From NCBI GenBank assembly GCA_002684695.1, contig NYVQ01000033.1, forward strand, positions 5,147 to 30,308: a stretch of DNA of 25,162 bases. The letters are read 5' to 3'. Below, in pieces: positions 1 through 8,556 of this stretch. Numbering within the stretch: the first letter of the stretch is position 1; every line of letters starts with the position of its first letter. The notes under the pieces were generated by a model, which was not told the origin of the DNA, did not search any database, and saw only the letters and a list, made by a program, of their open reading frames with translations. The position numbers and the translations under genes are program-made. This stretch comes from SAR116 cluster bacterium. GTDB lineage: Bacteria > Pseudomonadota > Alphaproteobacteria > Puniceispirillales > GCA-002684695.

Positions 1-857
1 GTTAAAGATGCATAAACCATGTATCCACCTGTAGTATGAAGAACACCTTTTGGCTTGCCTGTAGATCCAGATGTATAAAGAATAAAAAGAGGGTCTTCAG
101 CATTCATCTTTTCTGGAGGACAATCAATATCAGAATCTGATAATGCTTCATGATACCAAATATCACGACTTACATTCCAACTAATTTCACCACCAGTTCT
201 TTTAACAACAAAACATTTTTCTACACCACTACACATTTTTAGAGCTTCATCAGTATTATTTTTGAGAGGAACTTTTTTCCCACCTCTAATTCCCTCATCG
301 GCTGTTATTATTATATTTGAATTGCAATCTGTAATCCTTCCTGCAAGGGAATCAGGTGAAAATCCACCAAAAACAACTGAATGGATTGCACCTATTCTCG
401 CACAGGCGAGCATTGCGACTGCTGCCTCTGGAATCATAGGCATATATATTGTAATTCTATCACCTTTCTTTGCCCCATTATTTTTTAGAGCATTAGAAAA
501 TTTACAAACTTCTTCGTAAAGTTCACGGTAAGTAATTTTTCTTGACTCATTTGGGTTATCCCCTTCCCAAATTATTGCTATACTCTCACCCTTATCTTTT
601 AAATGCCTATCAATACAGTTTGAGGATGCATTTAAGCACCCATCATAAAACCACTTAATATGAAGATCAGCCAAGTCATAGGATACATCCTTTATTTTTG
701 TAAATTGCTTAATCCAATCTATTCTTTGAGCTTCTTTAGCCCAAAAATCAGCATTATTATCTAAGGACATATTATATTTTTTTTGAAATCCACTCTCACT
801 GATTAATGAACTTTTTCTTGCACGATCTGAGGGCTTATACAAACTATCTTCAGACAT
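1..857 (-). CDS. acs: Acetyl-CoA synthetase, N-terminal part (cut by window edge)
   Basis: Acs converts acetate, ATP and CoA to acetyl-CoA via acetyl-AMP in the cytoplasm. Reading the minus strand from an ATG at 857-855 gives about 285 codons with no stop before the edge. The full enzyme is about 650 residues, so roughly the first 45 percent is present. Recognisable parts are the N-terminal segment with DFWAKEAQRIDW, the stretch WEGDNPNESRKITYREL, and the adenylate-forming P-loop YTSGSTGKPKGV near residue 260, followed by LHTTGGY, which is characteristic of Acs rather than other acyl-CoA ligases. An AGAGAGG Shine-Dalgarno lies a few bases upstream of the ATG. The recX stop is only 17 bases upstream, so the two genes are probably co-transcribed. 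The identification is firm; the catalytic C-terminal lysine domain lies outside the window. Confidence 0.96.
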   Translation of the reverse strand, partial: MSEDSLYKPSDRARKSSLISESGFQKKYNMSLDNNADFWAKEAQRIDWIKQFTKIKDVSYDLADLHIKWFYDGCLNASSNCIDRHLKDKGESIAIIWEGDNPNESRKITYRELYEEVCKFSNALKNNGAKKGDRITIYMPMIPEAAVAMLACARIGAIHSVVFGGFSPDSLAGRITDCNSNIIITADEGIRGGKKVPLKNNTDEALKMCSGVEKCFVVKRTGGEISWNVSRDIWYHEALSDSDIDCPPEKMNAEDPLFILYTSGSTGKPKGVLHTTGGYMVYASL

Positions 858-874
858 TCGAACCTCTCTTTAAT

Positions 875-1450
875 TTATATTTTGTTATCAATATTACATA
901 AAAAATTTTCAGCATCAAAAGAAGTTTCAAAATTTAGAACTTTTTTTGAAATATCATAATTAAACCCAGCTCTTGCAAAAGAACCGAACCATTTATTAAA
1001 TAATTTCTCAGGAGAAGGTCCAATTGGTTTTTTATAAAAAGGCCCTATACTTTTTTTTCTAGCAAAAATTATTGCTGCTTTAATATTATTATCAATTTTA
1101 GAATTGAAAAAATCATCTAAACACTCTTCAATTATAGAATTATTTATCCCATAATTTTTCAAATTAAATATAATATACTTTTTACTTTTCCCTAGGTTTA
1201 TATATTTATCAATTTTATTTTCCGTAAATTTTTTATCATCAATGTATCCATGATCTTTGCACTTTTGTATTACTAATGCTATTTCTTTACTTAATTGTTG
1301 TCTATTAACGTTTTTTAAATATTTTTCAGAAAATGAATGCAAAATACTGTTTAGTTTGTTTTCGGTTGATGAAAACTTGCTTAGATAAGATAAAGATTTA
1401 TTCATTAAGGATTTTTTAATATCCAATCTGTGTTCGTTATTTTCTTCCAT
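875..1450 (-). CDS. recX: RecX family regulator of RecA (divergent)
   Basis: RecX proteins bind RecA filaments and limit recombinase activity. This 191-residue lysine-rich protein has the family's helical-repeat pattern: LSYLSKFSSTENKLNSIL (residues 20-37) matches the usual first repeat of the form LxxLxxRxxSxxEL. GYIDDKKF (68-75) matches the highly conserved GYLDDxxF motif, and a following NLGKSKKYIIFNLKNYGI segment matches the G-x-x-x-I-x-x-x-L-x-x-x-G-I pattern. The length suits the alphaproteobacterial form. Overall conservation is weak and the composition very AT-driven, so the call rests on these motifs. It is divergent from dcd (112-base gap) and sits just upstream of acs. recA itself is not in the window. 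Confidence 0.78.
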   Translation of the reverse strand: MEENNEHRLDIKKSLMNKSLSYLSKFSSTENKLNSILHSFSEKYLKNVNRQQLSKEIALVIQKCKDHGYIDDKKFTENKIDKYINLGKSKKYIIFNLKNYGINNSIIEECLDDFFNSKIDNNIKAAIIFARKKSIGPFYKKPIGPSPEKLFNKWFGSFARAGFNYDISKKVLNFETSFDAENFLCNIDNKI

Positions 1451-1562
1451 ACTTTATCATTTCATATATTAGATATTATTTCACTTTATAAAATTAACAT
1501 ATTTTAATTGTTTGTATGTTTATAAAGCTATAGAATCTATTATAACTAAATTAAGGATTCAA

Positions 1563-2675
1563 ATGTCAAAAATCTCAAATAATACAGGTATTTTATCAGA
1601 TATTGAAATACAAAATTTATTAGATAATGAGATTATTATTTCTTCATCAAAAATTGTTAATGAACAAGTGCAACCTGCCAGTTTAGATTTATCTTTGGGT
1701 AATAAAGCTTGGAGGGTAAAATCGTCCTTTCTTCCGGGTACAAAAAATAAGGTTACTGATAAAATTAGTCGACTTGCAATGCATGAAATAGATCTTACGA
1801 ATGGTGCAGTTCTTGAGAAAGGTTGTGTGTATATTGCTGAAATTTCAGAATTTTTAAATCTTGACTCAGATGTTTCTGCATCTGCTAATCCCAAATCCAG
1901 CACTGGTCGATTGGATATTTTTACTAGGCTAATTGTAGATTATGCTAATGAATTTGAAAATGTGAAACCTGGATATAATGGTCCATTATACATAGAGATC
2001 TCACCAAGAACTTTCTCGATTTTAGTCAAATCAGGAACACGGTTAAATCAAATTAGGTTTAGAAGAGGAAATTATTTATTAAATGATGAGGAAACAAAAA
2101 ATTTACATGAAAAAGTTAATTTAGTTTCTGGATACGAAAACTCTTTAGATATAAGAAATGGTATTCCACTATCTATTGATTTGTCTGGTGGCCGAGACAA
2201 TTTAATTGGTTATAGAGCAAGAAAGCATACTGACTTGATTAACCTTGAAAATATAAATTATTACAAAAAAGACCTTTTTTGGGAAACGGTAACCTCCAAT
2301 GACTTAACGTCAGAGGGACTAGTTCTAAATCCTGATGAGTTTTATATTTTAGCGAGCAGAGAATTTATTACAATTCCTGAGACGCATGCGGCAGAAATGG
2401 TTGCATATGATACAAAGGTTGGTGAATTTAGAGCTCATTATGCTGGATTTTTTGATCCAGGATTTGGCTTAATTAAAAATGGTATAAATAAAACTAGAGC
2501 TGTTCTTGAAGTAAGAAGTCATGATGTGCCCTTTTTAATTGAAGAGGGGCAAACGGTATGTCGCTTAATATATGAGAAAATGTCTACTCTACCAAAAAAG
2601 GTTTACGGAGGTAAGGTGACTTCATCGAACTACCAATCTCAAGGACTGAAGCTTTCTAAACATTTTGTAAATTGA
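1563..2675 (+). CDS. dcd: dCTP deaminase, double-length alphaproteobacterial form
   Basis: This enzyme deaminates dCTP to dUTP, feeding thymidylate synthesis. I place the start at ATG 1563, behind an AAGGA site at 1553-1557, giving 370 residues; the frame is open to an ATG at 1512, but that one has no ribosome site. Ordinary Dcd is about 190 residues. Here two deaminase/dUTPase-like halves are joined. The first half has QPASLDLSLG (38-46), SSTGRLD (112-118, the SSxxRL motif) and IEIS with a candidate glutamate at 145. The second has HYAGFFDPGFG (292-302) and LEVRSHD with a glutamate at 316, then GQTVCRLIYE. The fused form is usual in alphaproteobacteria, so this supports the taxonomic placement. 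Which half is catalytic cannot be told from sequence alone; the SSxxRL motif is clear only in the first. Confidence 0.9.
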   Translation: MSKISNNTGILSDIEIQNLLDNEIIISSSKIVNEQVQPASLDLSLGNKAWRVKSSFLPGTKNKVTDKISRLAMHEIDLTNGAVLEKGCVYIAEISEFLNLDSDVSASANPKSSTGRLDIFTRLIVDYANEFENVKPGYNGPLYIEISPRTFSILVKSGTRLNQIRFRRGNYLLNDEETKNLHEKVNLVSGYENSLDIRNGIPLSIDLSGGRDNLIGYRARKHTDLINLENINYYKKDLFWETVTSNDLTSEGLVLNPDEFYILASREFITIPETHAAEMVAYDTKVGEFRAHYAGFFDPGFGLIKNGINKTRAVLEVRSHDVPFLIEEGQTVCRLIYEKMSTLPKKVYGGKVTSSNYQSQGLKLSKHFVN

Positions 2676-2731
2676 GGAAAAAAGTTTAATATTATCTATT
2701 TTACTGAATTAAAATTCTTTGGACGTTTAAT

Positions 2732-3913
2732 ATGAATTCTGATTATATAATGAACACCTATTCCCCATCTGATTTAACTTTTGAAAGTGGAGAGGGTAGC
2801 TGGCTGTTTGAGAAAAATGGTGAAAAGTATTTAGACTTTGCTTCAGGTATTGCTGTGAATTCAGTTGGACACTGCCACCCACATTTGGTAGCAGAAATTC
2901 AAAGGCAAGCCTCAAAACTTATACATACGTCAAATTTATATAATATTTCACAACAAGAGAGGCTTGCCAAAAGATTATGTAATTTAAGCTTTACAGGTTC
3001 AGTTTTTTTTGCAAACTCTGGCGCAGAGGCGAATGAGGGCGCAGTTAAGGTTGCAAGAAGATATATGTATGAAAGTGGTAAACCGGAAAGAAACGTAATT
3101 TTATGTATTGAAGGTTGTTTCCATGGGAGAACTTTGTCAATGCTTTCGGCAACTTCTAAAGTTGAGAATAGATTAGGGTTTGGCCCTTTACCTGATGGTT
3201 TTAGACATGTTGGGTTTAACGATATTGAATCATTAGAAAGTCATTGTTCCTCTGATGATATTGCTGCGATTATGATAGAACCTGTATTAGGAGAGGGTGG
3301 AGCAAAGTCAGTTTCAAAAAAGTTCTTTTTAAAAGTACAAGAATTAGCTGTTAAAAATAAATTTTTAATTATTTCTGATGAGGTTCAAACTGGAATAGGA
3401 AGATTAGGTACTTTGTTTGGTTATCAGAATACAGAATTAAAGCCAGATATTATGGCAATCGCAAAAGGTTTAGGAGGAGGAGTCCCTATAGGCGCTATTT
3501 TAGCAACCAAAAATGTGTCATCAGCAATGAAACCAGGGAGTCACGGGTCTACTTTTGGTGGGAATCCCCTTGTAACAGCATCAGCTAATGCTGTTTTAGA
3601 TATTTTGACTGAAAAATTTTTTTTTAAAAAGTTAAATGAAAAGATAGATTTTTTAACATTAAAACTAAATGAACTAAAAAAGGATTTTCCAAATTTTGTC
3701 CTAGAAATACGGGGGCAAGGTTTTTTGAGAGGTATTAAATTAAAAGATCCAGTTAATGATGTTCAAAATGAATTAAAAAAGAATAAAGTATTATTTGTCC
3801 CAGCTGCTGAAAATGTTCTAAGGTTATTGCCACCATTAACAGTAAAAAAAGAGGAAATAGAACTGGCCATCGAGGCTTTAAGAAAGGAAGCAAATAGAAG
3901 GTCAATATTATGA
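2732..3913 (+). CDS. argD: Acetylornithine aminotransferase
   Basis: ArgD is a PLP-dependent class III aminotransferase that makes N-acetylornithine from N-acetylglutamate semialdehyde in arginine synthesis, and often also acts on succinyl-diaminopimelate. The 393-residue length is normal. Visible landmarks are YLDFASGIAVNSVGH (33-47), FFANSGAEANEGAVK (92-106, cofactor phosphate binding), GCFHGRT (128-134), the DEVQTGIGR segment (216-224) with the pyridine-binding Asp216, and the Schiff-base lysine in AIAKGLGGG (Lys245). The start could be ATG 2732 or ATG 2750; neither has a strong ribosome site, and the second would begin with MNTYSPSDLTFE, closer to the usual family N-terminus. Its stop overlaps the argF start (ATGA), so translation is probably coupled. 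Confidence 0.95.
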   Translation: MNSDYIMNTYSPSDLTFESGEGSWLFEKNGEKYLDFASGIAVNSVGHCHPHLVAEIQRQASKLIHTSNLYNISQQERLAKRLCNLSFTGSVFFANSGAEANEGAVKVARRYMYESGKPERNVILCIEGCFHGRTLSMLSATSKVENRLGFGPLPDGFRHVGFNDIESLESHCSSDDIAAIMIEPVLGEGGAKSVSKKFFLKVQELAVKNKFLIISDEVQTGIGRLGTLFGYQNTELKPDIMAIAKGLGGGVPIGAILATKNVSSAMKPGSHGSTFGGNPLVTASANAVLDILTEKFFFKKLNEKIDFLTLKLNELKKDFPNFVLEIRGQGFLRGIKLKDPVNDVQNELKKNKVLFVPAAENVLRLLPPLTVKKEEIELAIEALRKEANRRSIL

Positions 3914-4824
3914 AAAATTTTACTGATATAAAAGATATTTCAAAAGGTGATATTGAGGATATTCTTACTCGAACTAAAAATGAAAAAATATCAATAAAAG
4001 AAAATGGAATTCAGTCAATAGAAAAAATTCTCTTGGGCAAAACAGTTGCTCTTGTTTTTGAAAAACCTTCTACCAGAACCCGTGTTTCATTTGAGGTTGG
4101 TATAAGTCAACAAGGAGGAAGTACTTCAGTTTTGCAATCTTCAGATATTCAACTCAGCAGAGGGGAAACAGTTGCTGATACAGCAAAAGTATTGTCAAAG
4201 TACGTAGATTTAATTGTTGTTAGATGCTTTAAGCACCAAACTATGATTGATTTTTCAAATAATTCAAGTGTTCCAGTAGTTAATGGGTTAACAGACCAAT
4301 CTCATCCTTGTCAGGTGATAGCTGATATTTTGACCATTGAGGAGAATAAAGGGCATTTATCAAAACAAAACTTACTATGGATTGGAGATGGAAATAATGT
4401 AGCTAGAAGCTGGCTAGAAGCTTCTAAACTTACAAATTTAAACTTGACTATATGTACACCAGAAAATTTATCTCTCCCCAATGATTTAATAGAAAGTTCT
4501 GTAAAAGATGGGGTCAATTTATTAGTAGATAATGACCCAAATACTGCCATTAGAAACAAAAGTGTTATTATAACTGATACCTGGAACTCAATGGGTGATG
4601 GATCAGTAAATAAAGAAAACTCTTTAATGCCGTATCAAGTTAATAAAAATCTGATGTCTAAAGCTAGAAAGGATGCAGTTTTTATGCATTGTTTACCTGC
4701 ACACAGAGGATGTGAAGTAACAGAAGAGGTTATAGATAGCAAACAATCTCTCGTTTTTGAAGGTGCTGAAAATAGGCTTCATGTTCAAAGATCAATAATT
4801 TGGTGGTGTTTGAACAGTGACTAA
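3910..4824 (+). CDS. argF: Ornithine carbamoyltransferase
   Basis: ArgF condenses ornithine and carbamoyl phosphate to citrulline in the arginine pathway. The 304-residue protein carries every diagnostic motif: the carbamoyl-phosphate loop STRTR (54-58), HPCQ (132-135), a GDGNNVARSW segment at the start of the ornithine domain, and HCLPAHRG (260-267) with the active-site cysteine. HCLPAHRG marks it as ornithine rather than aspartate carbamoyltransferase. Its ATG overlaps the argD stop by four bases, and its own TAA lies inside the start of hslO, so argD, argF and hslO form one tightly packed operon. Nothing is unusual in the protein itself. Confidence 0.97.
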   Translation: MKNFTDIKDISKGDIEDILTRTKNEKISIKENGIQSIEKILLGKTVALVFEKPSTRTRVSFEVGISQQGGSTSVLQSSDIQLSRGETVADTAKVLSKYVDLIVVRCFKHQTMIDFSNNSSVPVVNGLTDQSHPCQVIADILTIEENKGHLSKQNLLWIGDGNNVARSWLEASKLTNLNLTICTPENLSLPNDLIESSVKDGVNLLVDNDPNTAIRNKSVIITDTWNSMGDGSVNKENSLMPYQVNKNLMSKARKDAVFMHCLPAHRGCEVTEEVIDSKQSLVFEGAENRLHVQRSIIWWCLNSD

Positions 4825-5713
4825 TGATTGCATTGAAAAATTCGATAAAATAATACCTTTTACATTAAAAAAATCAAAAGTAAGAGGGCGTTTTGTTAAA
4901 TTAGATAAATCATTGAACACTATTTTGAAAAGACATAATTATGAGGCAGCAATTTCTTTATCTTTGGCTGATATATTATGCTCCTCCTGTTGTATTGGCT
5001 CATTATTAAAATTCAATGGTTTTTTTACTATCCAAGGTAGCAGTAAAGATACTTTAAAAACAATTTTGGCTGAATACTCAAGTGAGGGAAATATTAGAGG
5101 CTATGCAGGTTATGACACAAAAAAAACAATTCTTGAAAAAGACAAATTAAATCTTGATCAACTAATGTCAAAAGGACATCTTGCATTTACCGCAATTGAG
5201 TCAAAGTCAAATAAAAGGTATCAGAGCATTATACCTGTTCAAAATGGAAACTTTTCAAACTCTATTGATTACTATTTTAAAAACTCTGAACAAATTAATT
5301 CTGAAATTATTTGTTCATCAGATTTTTCTAATAATAATTATATTTCTGCTGCTATATTGATTCAACGTACACCAAAAGAGTATAATAGTTCTAATGATCA
5401 TTGTGATTTTTTTGAGGAGGCAAAACTATTTTTGAACTCAATAAAAAAGACTGAGCTTTTATCAAGAAATATTAGCATTGAGGACCTTTTATATAAATTA
5501 TTTCACTCACTAGATGTGAGGGTGCTTGAAGAGATTAAAGTTAAAGATAAGTGTAGATGCTCTTTTGAAAGAGTAAAAAATACATTATCAAATATTTCTG
5601 AAAGTGAACTTAGCGATATAAAATTTTCTGATGGAAGTTTGGATATAAAATGTGAATTTTGTAAAAAATTAACTTCTCTTTCAAAGGAGGACTTGTATTC
5701 AATACGTAAATGA
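4817..5713 (+). CDS. hslO: Hsp33 redox-regulated chaperone
   Basis: Hsp33 is a cytoplasmic holdase activated when oxidation releases zinc from four C-terminal cysteines. The 298-residue protein has the zinc site as CRC (Cys246, Cys248) and CEFC (Cys279, Cys282), matching the CxC...CxxC family pattern. The N-terminal domain includes LADILCSSCCIGSLLKFNG and RGYAGYD, in the position of the Hsp33 substrate-binding fold. The start is a GTG at 4817 that overlaps the end of argF by eight bases; an ATG at 4824 is out of frame. It is co-transcribed with argD and argF, an arrangement known from many alphaproteobacteria. The N-terminal SSCC pair is additional to the zinc site. Confidence 0.9.
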   Translation: MTNDCIEKFDKIIPFTLKKSKVRGRFVKLDKSLNTILKRHNYEAAISLSLADILCSSCCIGSLLKFNGFFTIQGSSKDTLKTILAEYSSEGNIRGYAGYDTKKTILEKDKLNLDQLMSKGHLAFTAIESKSNKRYQSIIPVQNGNFSNSIDYYFKNSEQINSEIICSSDFSNNNYISAAILIQRTPKEYNSSNDHCDFFEEAKLFLNSIKKTELLSRNISIEDLLYKLFHSLDVRVLEEIKVKDKCRCSFERVKNTLSNISESELSDIKFSDGSLDIKCEFCKKLTSLSKEDLYSIRK

Positions 5714-5760
5714 ATAAGATTTAATAGTAATTTTCAAATAAAAACTTAATTTTAAAATTT

Positions 5761-6360
5761 ATGCTTTATGTCAGAAAAAATATGATATCAAGAAGAGCTT
5801 TCAATATATTTTCTTTTTTAGTATTATCTTTGGTTCTGTTTCAGAATAGTGCTTTTTCAGATGCTAAATTTAAAATTATGGATATGGAGCCTATAAGCTT
5901 AGATGTTAAAAATATAATTATTAAAGACCTTTACAGTATTTCTTTTCAAGACCCTTTTGTCGAGCATAGGATGAGAAGGTCACCATCAGATGGATTGATT
6001 GGTTGGACAAGGACAATCCTAAGACCTGTTGGTTCTGATGGAGTTGCTACATTTAGTATTTTAGAGGCAAGTGCGTCACTATCTAGCATTGCTTCAGATT
6101 TTAAATTTTTAGATTTGTTTAAAAATAAACAAACTACAAAAATAACTATTAAACTATTAGGAAAACTTGAAATTGAAAAACAAGGTAATAATCAGACTGG
6201 TTATTTAGATATTTTTGCTTCATCTAACAAAACTGCACCAGAGTCGGCATCAATTAGTCAGCTTGAAAATATATGGGATAAAAGTTTGAATATTGCTATA
6301 GGTAAATTTGACGAAGAATTTAGAGAACAAATACAAAGTTTGTCTCAATTTCTGAAATAA
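5761..6360 (+). CDS. Exported protein of unknown function, downstream of hslO
   Basis: I do not recognise a named family. The protein is 199 residues from ATG 5761, but ATG 5782 (MISRRAFNIF...) gives a cleaner signal peptide: basic start, hydrophobic run to about residue 28 and a likely cut after AFS at residues 31-33. There is no lipobox cysteine. The mature part is predicted periplasmic, mixed alpha/beta, with segments such as GWTRTILRPVGSDGVATFSI and ITIKLLGKLEI, and an amphipathic C-terminal helix. The general plan resembles exported proteins that I associate from memory with the argF-hslO neighbourhood in Rhodospirillales-type bacteria; that is unverified. It follows hslO by 47 bases and may share its transcript. 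Its stop directly abuts the convergent trkH stop. Confidence 0.72.
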   Translation: MLYVRKNMISRRAFNIFSFLVLSLVLFQNSAFSDAKFKIMDMEPISLDVKNIIIKDLYSISFQDPFVEHRMRRSPSDGLIGWTRTILRPVGSDGVATFSILEASASLSSIASDFKFLDLFKNKQTTKITIKLLGKLEIEKQGNNQTGYLDIFASSNKTAPESASISQLENIWDKSLNIAIGKFDEEFREQIQSLSQFLK

Positions 6361-7809
6361 TCAGTATTTCCAAAAACTTGGTGTAAATAAAACTAGAACT
6401 GTAAAAAGTTCTAATCTCCCCAAAATCATAGCGCTGCAAAGAATCCATTTAGCTATAATCGGTAAAGAAGCAAAATTTCCTGATGGTCCAATCTCCTCAC
6501 CGAGCCCTGGGCCAACATTACTTATTGCAGTAGCAGCACCTGAAATTGATGTTTCAAAATCTAATCCCAAAATGCTTAAAATACCTGCGATTATAGCAAA
6601 CGCTAAAACATATATGAAGAAAAACCCCATAACAGCATTCGTTACATTATCTGAAATTGGTTTTTCATTATAATGTGGCAAAACTATAGAATGAGGTCTT
6701 AGCAATCTATTCAATTGAGCATTTGCACTACTTGCCAATACCTGTATTCTGAACATTCTTATTCCACATGTAGTTGATCCTGCACAGCCACCAATAAACA
6801 TACAAAGAAGAAGAATAGTTGGCGCAAACCCTCCCCATATTCCAAAGTCAGCAGTTCCATATCCAGTCCCAGTAAGAATAGATGTAACATTAAAAGCAGA
6901 ATATCTTAATGCATCTTTCCATTCATAAGTATTATTAAATAGAAGTAGGCAAAAAATTATTATTATAATCAAACTCAATAAACCTAAAAACAAACGAACT
7001 TGGCTATCTTTAATTAGTTCATTGAAAGACCCTCTAGTAAAGGCTAAATAATGAATAAAAGGTAGACTTCCAAAAATCATTCCAAGAATTATTATCCAAT
7101 CAATTATATGGCTATCAAATGCACCAATGGAACTGGATTTCGTTGAAAAACCACCAGTGGCTATTGTGGTCATTGAGTGAAGAATTGCATCAAAAAGTTT
7201 CATTCCTGAAAAATATAGAAGACCTGCCCAAATTAAGGTTAAGAAAGAATAAATGAAAAAAATACCCCTAGTCAATGAAGTGGCCCTTGGAATAACCTTC
7301 TCTGGAGCTTCAAAGTTTTCTGTTTTAAAAAGCTGCATTCCTCCAACACTTAACATTGGAAAAATGGCAATAGCCATCACAATAACACCAATACCACCAA
7401 GCCATTGAAGCAATGCTCTCCAAACTAAAATACCGGGAGGAGATGCTTCTATGTTTTCTATAACTGTAGATCCTGTTGTAGTTATTCCTGACATTGATTC
7501 AAAAAAAGAGTTCGTAAAATCTAAATTCAAATTACTTAAGTAAAAAGGAAGGGCCCCGAAGGTAGCTATTGTTAACCAGGACATTGTTGTTAGAATAAAT
7601 GCTTGTCTTAAATCTAAATTTTGATCTCTATTTGTCCTAGTAGCAAGGAAAACTGACATTCCAACAAAAAGAGTTACTATTGATGAAGAAAAAAAATTTA
7701 TCCAATTTTTATCTGAATAAAATAAATCCACTAGTCCTGAAATAGCCATGAATCCTGCTAAGGGCATGACTAGAATGCTCAATATATGCAAAACAGGAGT
7801 CAATTTCAT
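6361..7809 (-). CDS. trkH: Trk-type potassium uptake membrane subunit
   Basis: TrkH forms the potassium-conducting channel of the Trk system in the inner membrane. The 482-residue length is typical. The four pore-loop selectivity filters are visible: TTTGST (110-115), ATGGFST (217-223), TGTGYGT (313-319) and NVGPGLG (431-437), each between hydrophobic helix pairs as the fourfold MPM architecture requires. The last is the usual degenerate fourth filter. The C-terminus, with LELFTVLVLFTPSFWKY, also matches the family. The gating NAD-binding partner TrkA is not encoded in this window. The gene ends flush against the convergent exported-protein gene and starts 62 bases from folE, so it may be the last gene of a folE-trkH unit. 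Confidence 0.95.
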   Translation of the reverse strand: MKLTPVLHILSILVMPLAGFMAISGLVDLFYSDKNWINFFSSSIVTLFVGMSVFLATRTNRDQNLDLRQAFILTTMSWLTIATFGALPFYLSNLNLDFTNSFFESMSGITTTGSTVIENIEASPPGILVWRALLQWLGGIGVIVMAIAIFPMLSVGGMQLFKTENFEAPEKVIPRATSLTRGIFFIYSFLTLIWAGLLYFSGMKLFDAILHSMTTIATGGFSTKSSSIGAFDSHIIDWIIILGMIFGSLPFIHYLAFTRGSFNELIKDSQVRLFLGLLSLIIIIIFCLLLFNNTYEWKDALRYSAFNVTSILTGTGYGTADFGIWGGFAPTILLLCMFIGGCAGSTTCGIRMFRIQVLASSANAQLNRLLRPHSIVLPHYNEKPISDNVTNAVMGFFFIYVLAFAIIAGILSILGLDFETSISGAATAISNVGPGLGEEIGPSGNFASLPIIAKWILCSAMILGRLELFTVLVLFTPSFWKY

Positions 7810-7872
7810 AGGGTATATTAAAAATTATTTTTACTATTTTATACGAAAAACAAAAAATCTTAAATTATTTTC

Positions 7873-8481
7873 TTAAATTGATGAGAGAAAACGTTCTTGG
7901 AATTCAATTCTCTCTTTGAACTCTCCTAAAAAGTGAGTTGTAACCATATCAACATGCAACTTATTTACGCCTCTACTGCTCATGCAATGATGTTCAGCAC
8001 TAACGTATACAGCAACGCCTTTTGGATTTAGGTATTGTTGGACACTATTACCTATTTGTGCAGTCATTGTTTCTTGAGTTTGTAGTCTTTTTGCAAAAAC
8101 ATCAACAATTCTAGCTAACTTAGAAATTCCAACAACACTATTATTTGGCATGTATGCTATTGATACTGAACCAATTATAGGTGCTAGATGGTGTTCACAG
8201 TGACTTCTAAAGCTAATGTTTTTTAGCATTACGAAGTCCTGGTAATTCGAGGTTTCAGAAAATGTTTTTTCTAAAATTTTTTTTGGGTCTTTATAATATC
8301 CAGAAAAATATTCTTCAAATGCTTTGACAACTCTTTTAGGCGTTTCAATTAATCCTTCACGGTTTGGGTTATCACCAGCCCATTTAATTAGGACCTTAAC
8401 GGCTCTCTCTGCTTCATCTCGTGTAGGTTTTTCGAATTCATTTTCATTTTGAAAGGCTGTTGGTTTATCAATTATTGTCAT
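7873..8481 (-). CDS. folE: GTP cyclohydrolase I
   Basis: FolE converts GTP to 7,8-dihydroneopterin triphosphate, the entry to folate (and, in some bacteria, queuosine) synthesis. The protein is 202 residues, a normal length. The zinc ligands match the E. coli enzyme with a constant offset of 15: Cys95 and His98 in SHCEHHLAPI and Cys166 in AEHHCMSSRG, corresponding to Cys110, His113 and Cys181. The segment GISKLARIVDVFAKRLQTQE, with the conserved RLQTQE, is also present. It is therefore the zinc-dependent type IA enzyme and should be active. The start ATG at 8481 is the only sensible one. Neighbours are trkH downstream and the CLC gene upstream, with no clear functional link. Confidence 0.97.
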   Translation of the reverse strand: MTIIDKPTAFQNENEFEKPTRDEAERAVKVLIKWAGDNPNREGLIETPKRVVKAFEEYFSGYYKDPKKILEKTFSETSNYQDFVMLKNISFRSHCEHHLAPIIGSVSIAYMPNNSVVGISKLARIVDVFAKRLQTQETMTAQIGNSVQQYLNPKGVAVYVSAEHHCMSSRGVNKLHVDMVTTHFLGEFKERIEFQERFLSSI

Positions 8482-8556
8482 AATATCATTTTAAAATTTT
8501 TTTGATAAACTTATATAATAGTTTTTATAAATTTATCTATAAAATATTTAGTTTTT

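Noticed and set aside
262..519. 85-codon frame on the plus strand inside acs
   Set aside because: The minus strand carries continuous Acs sequence with its motifs; the plus frame has none.
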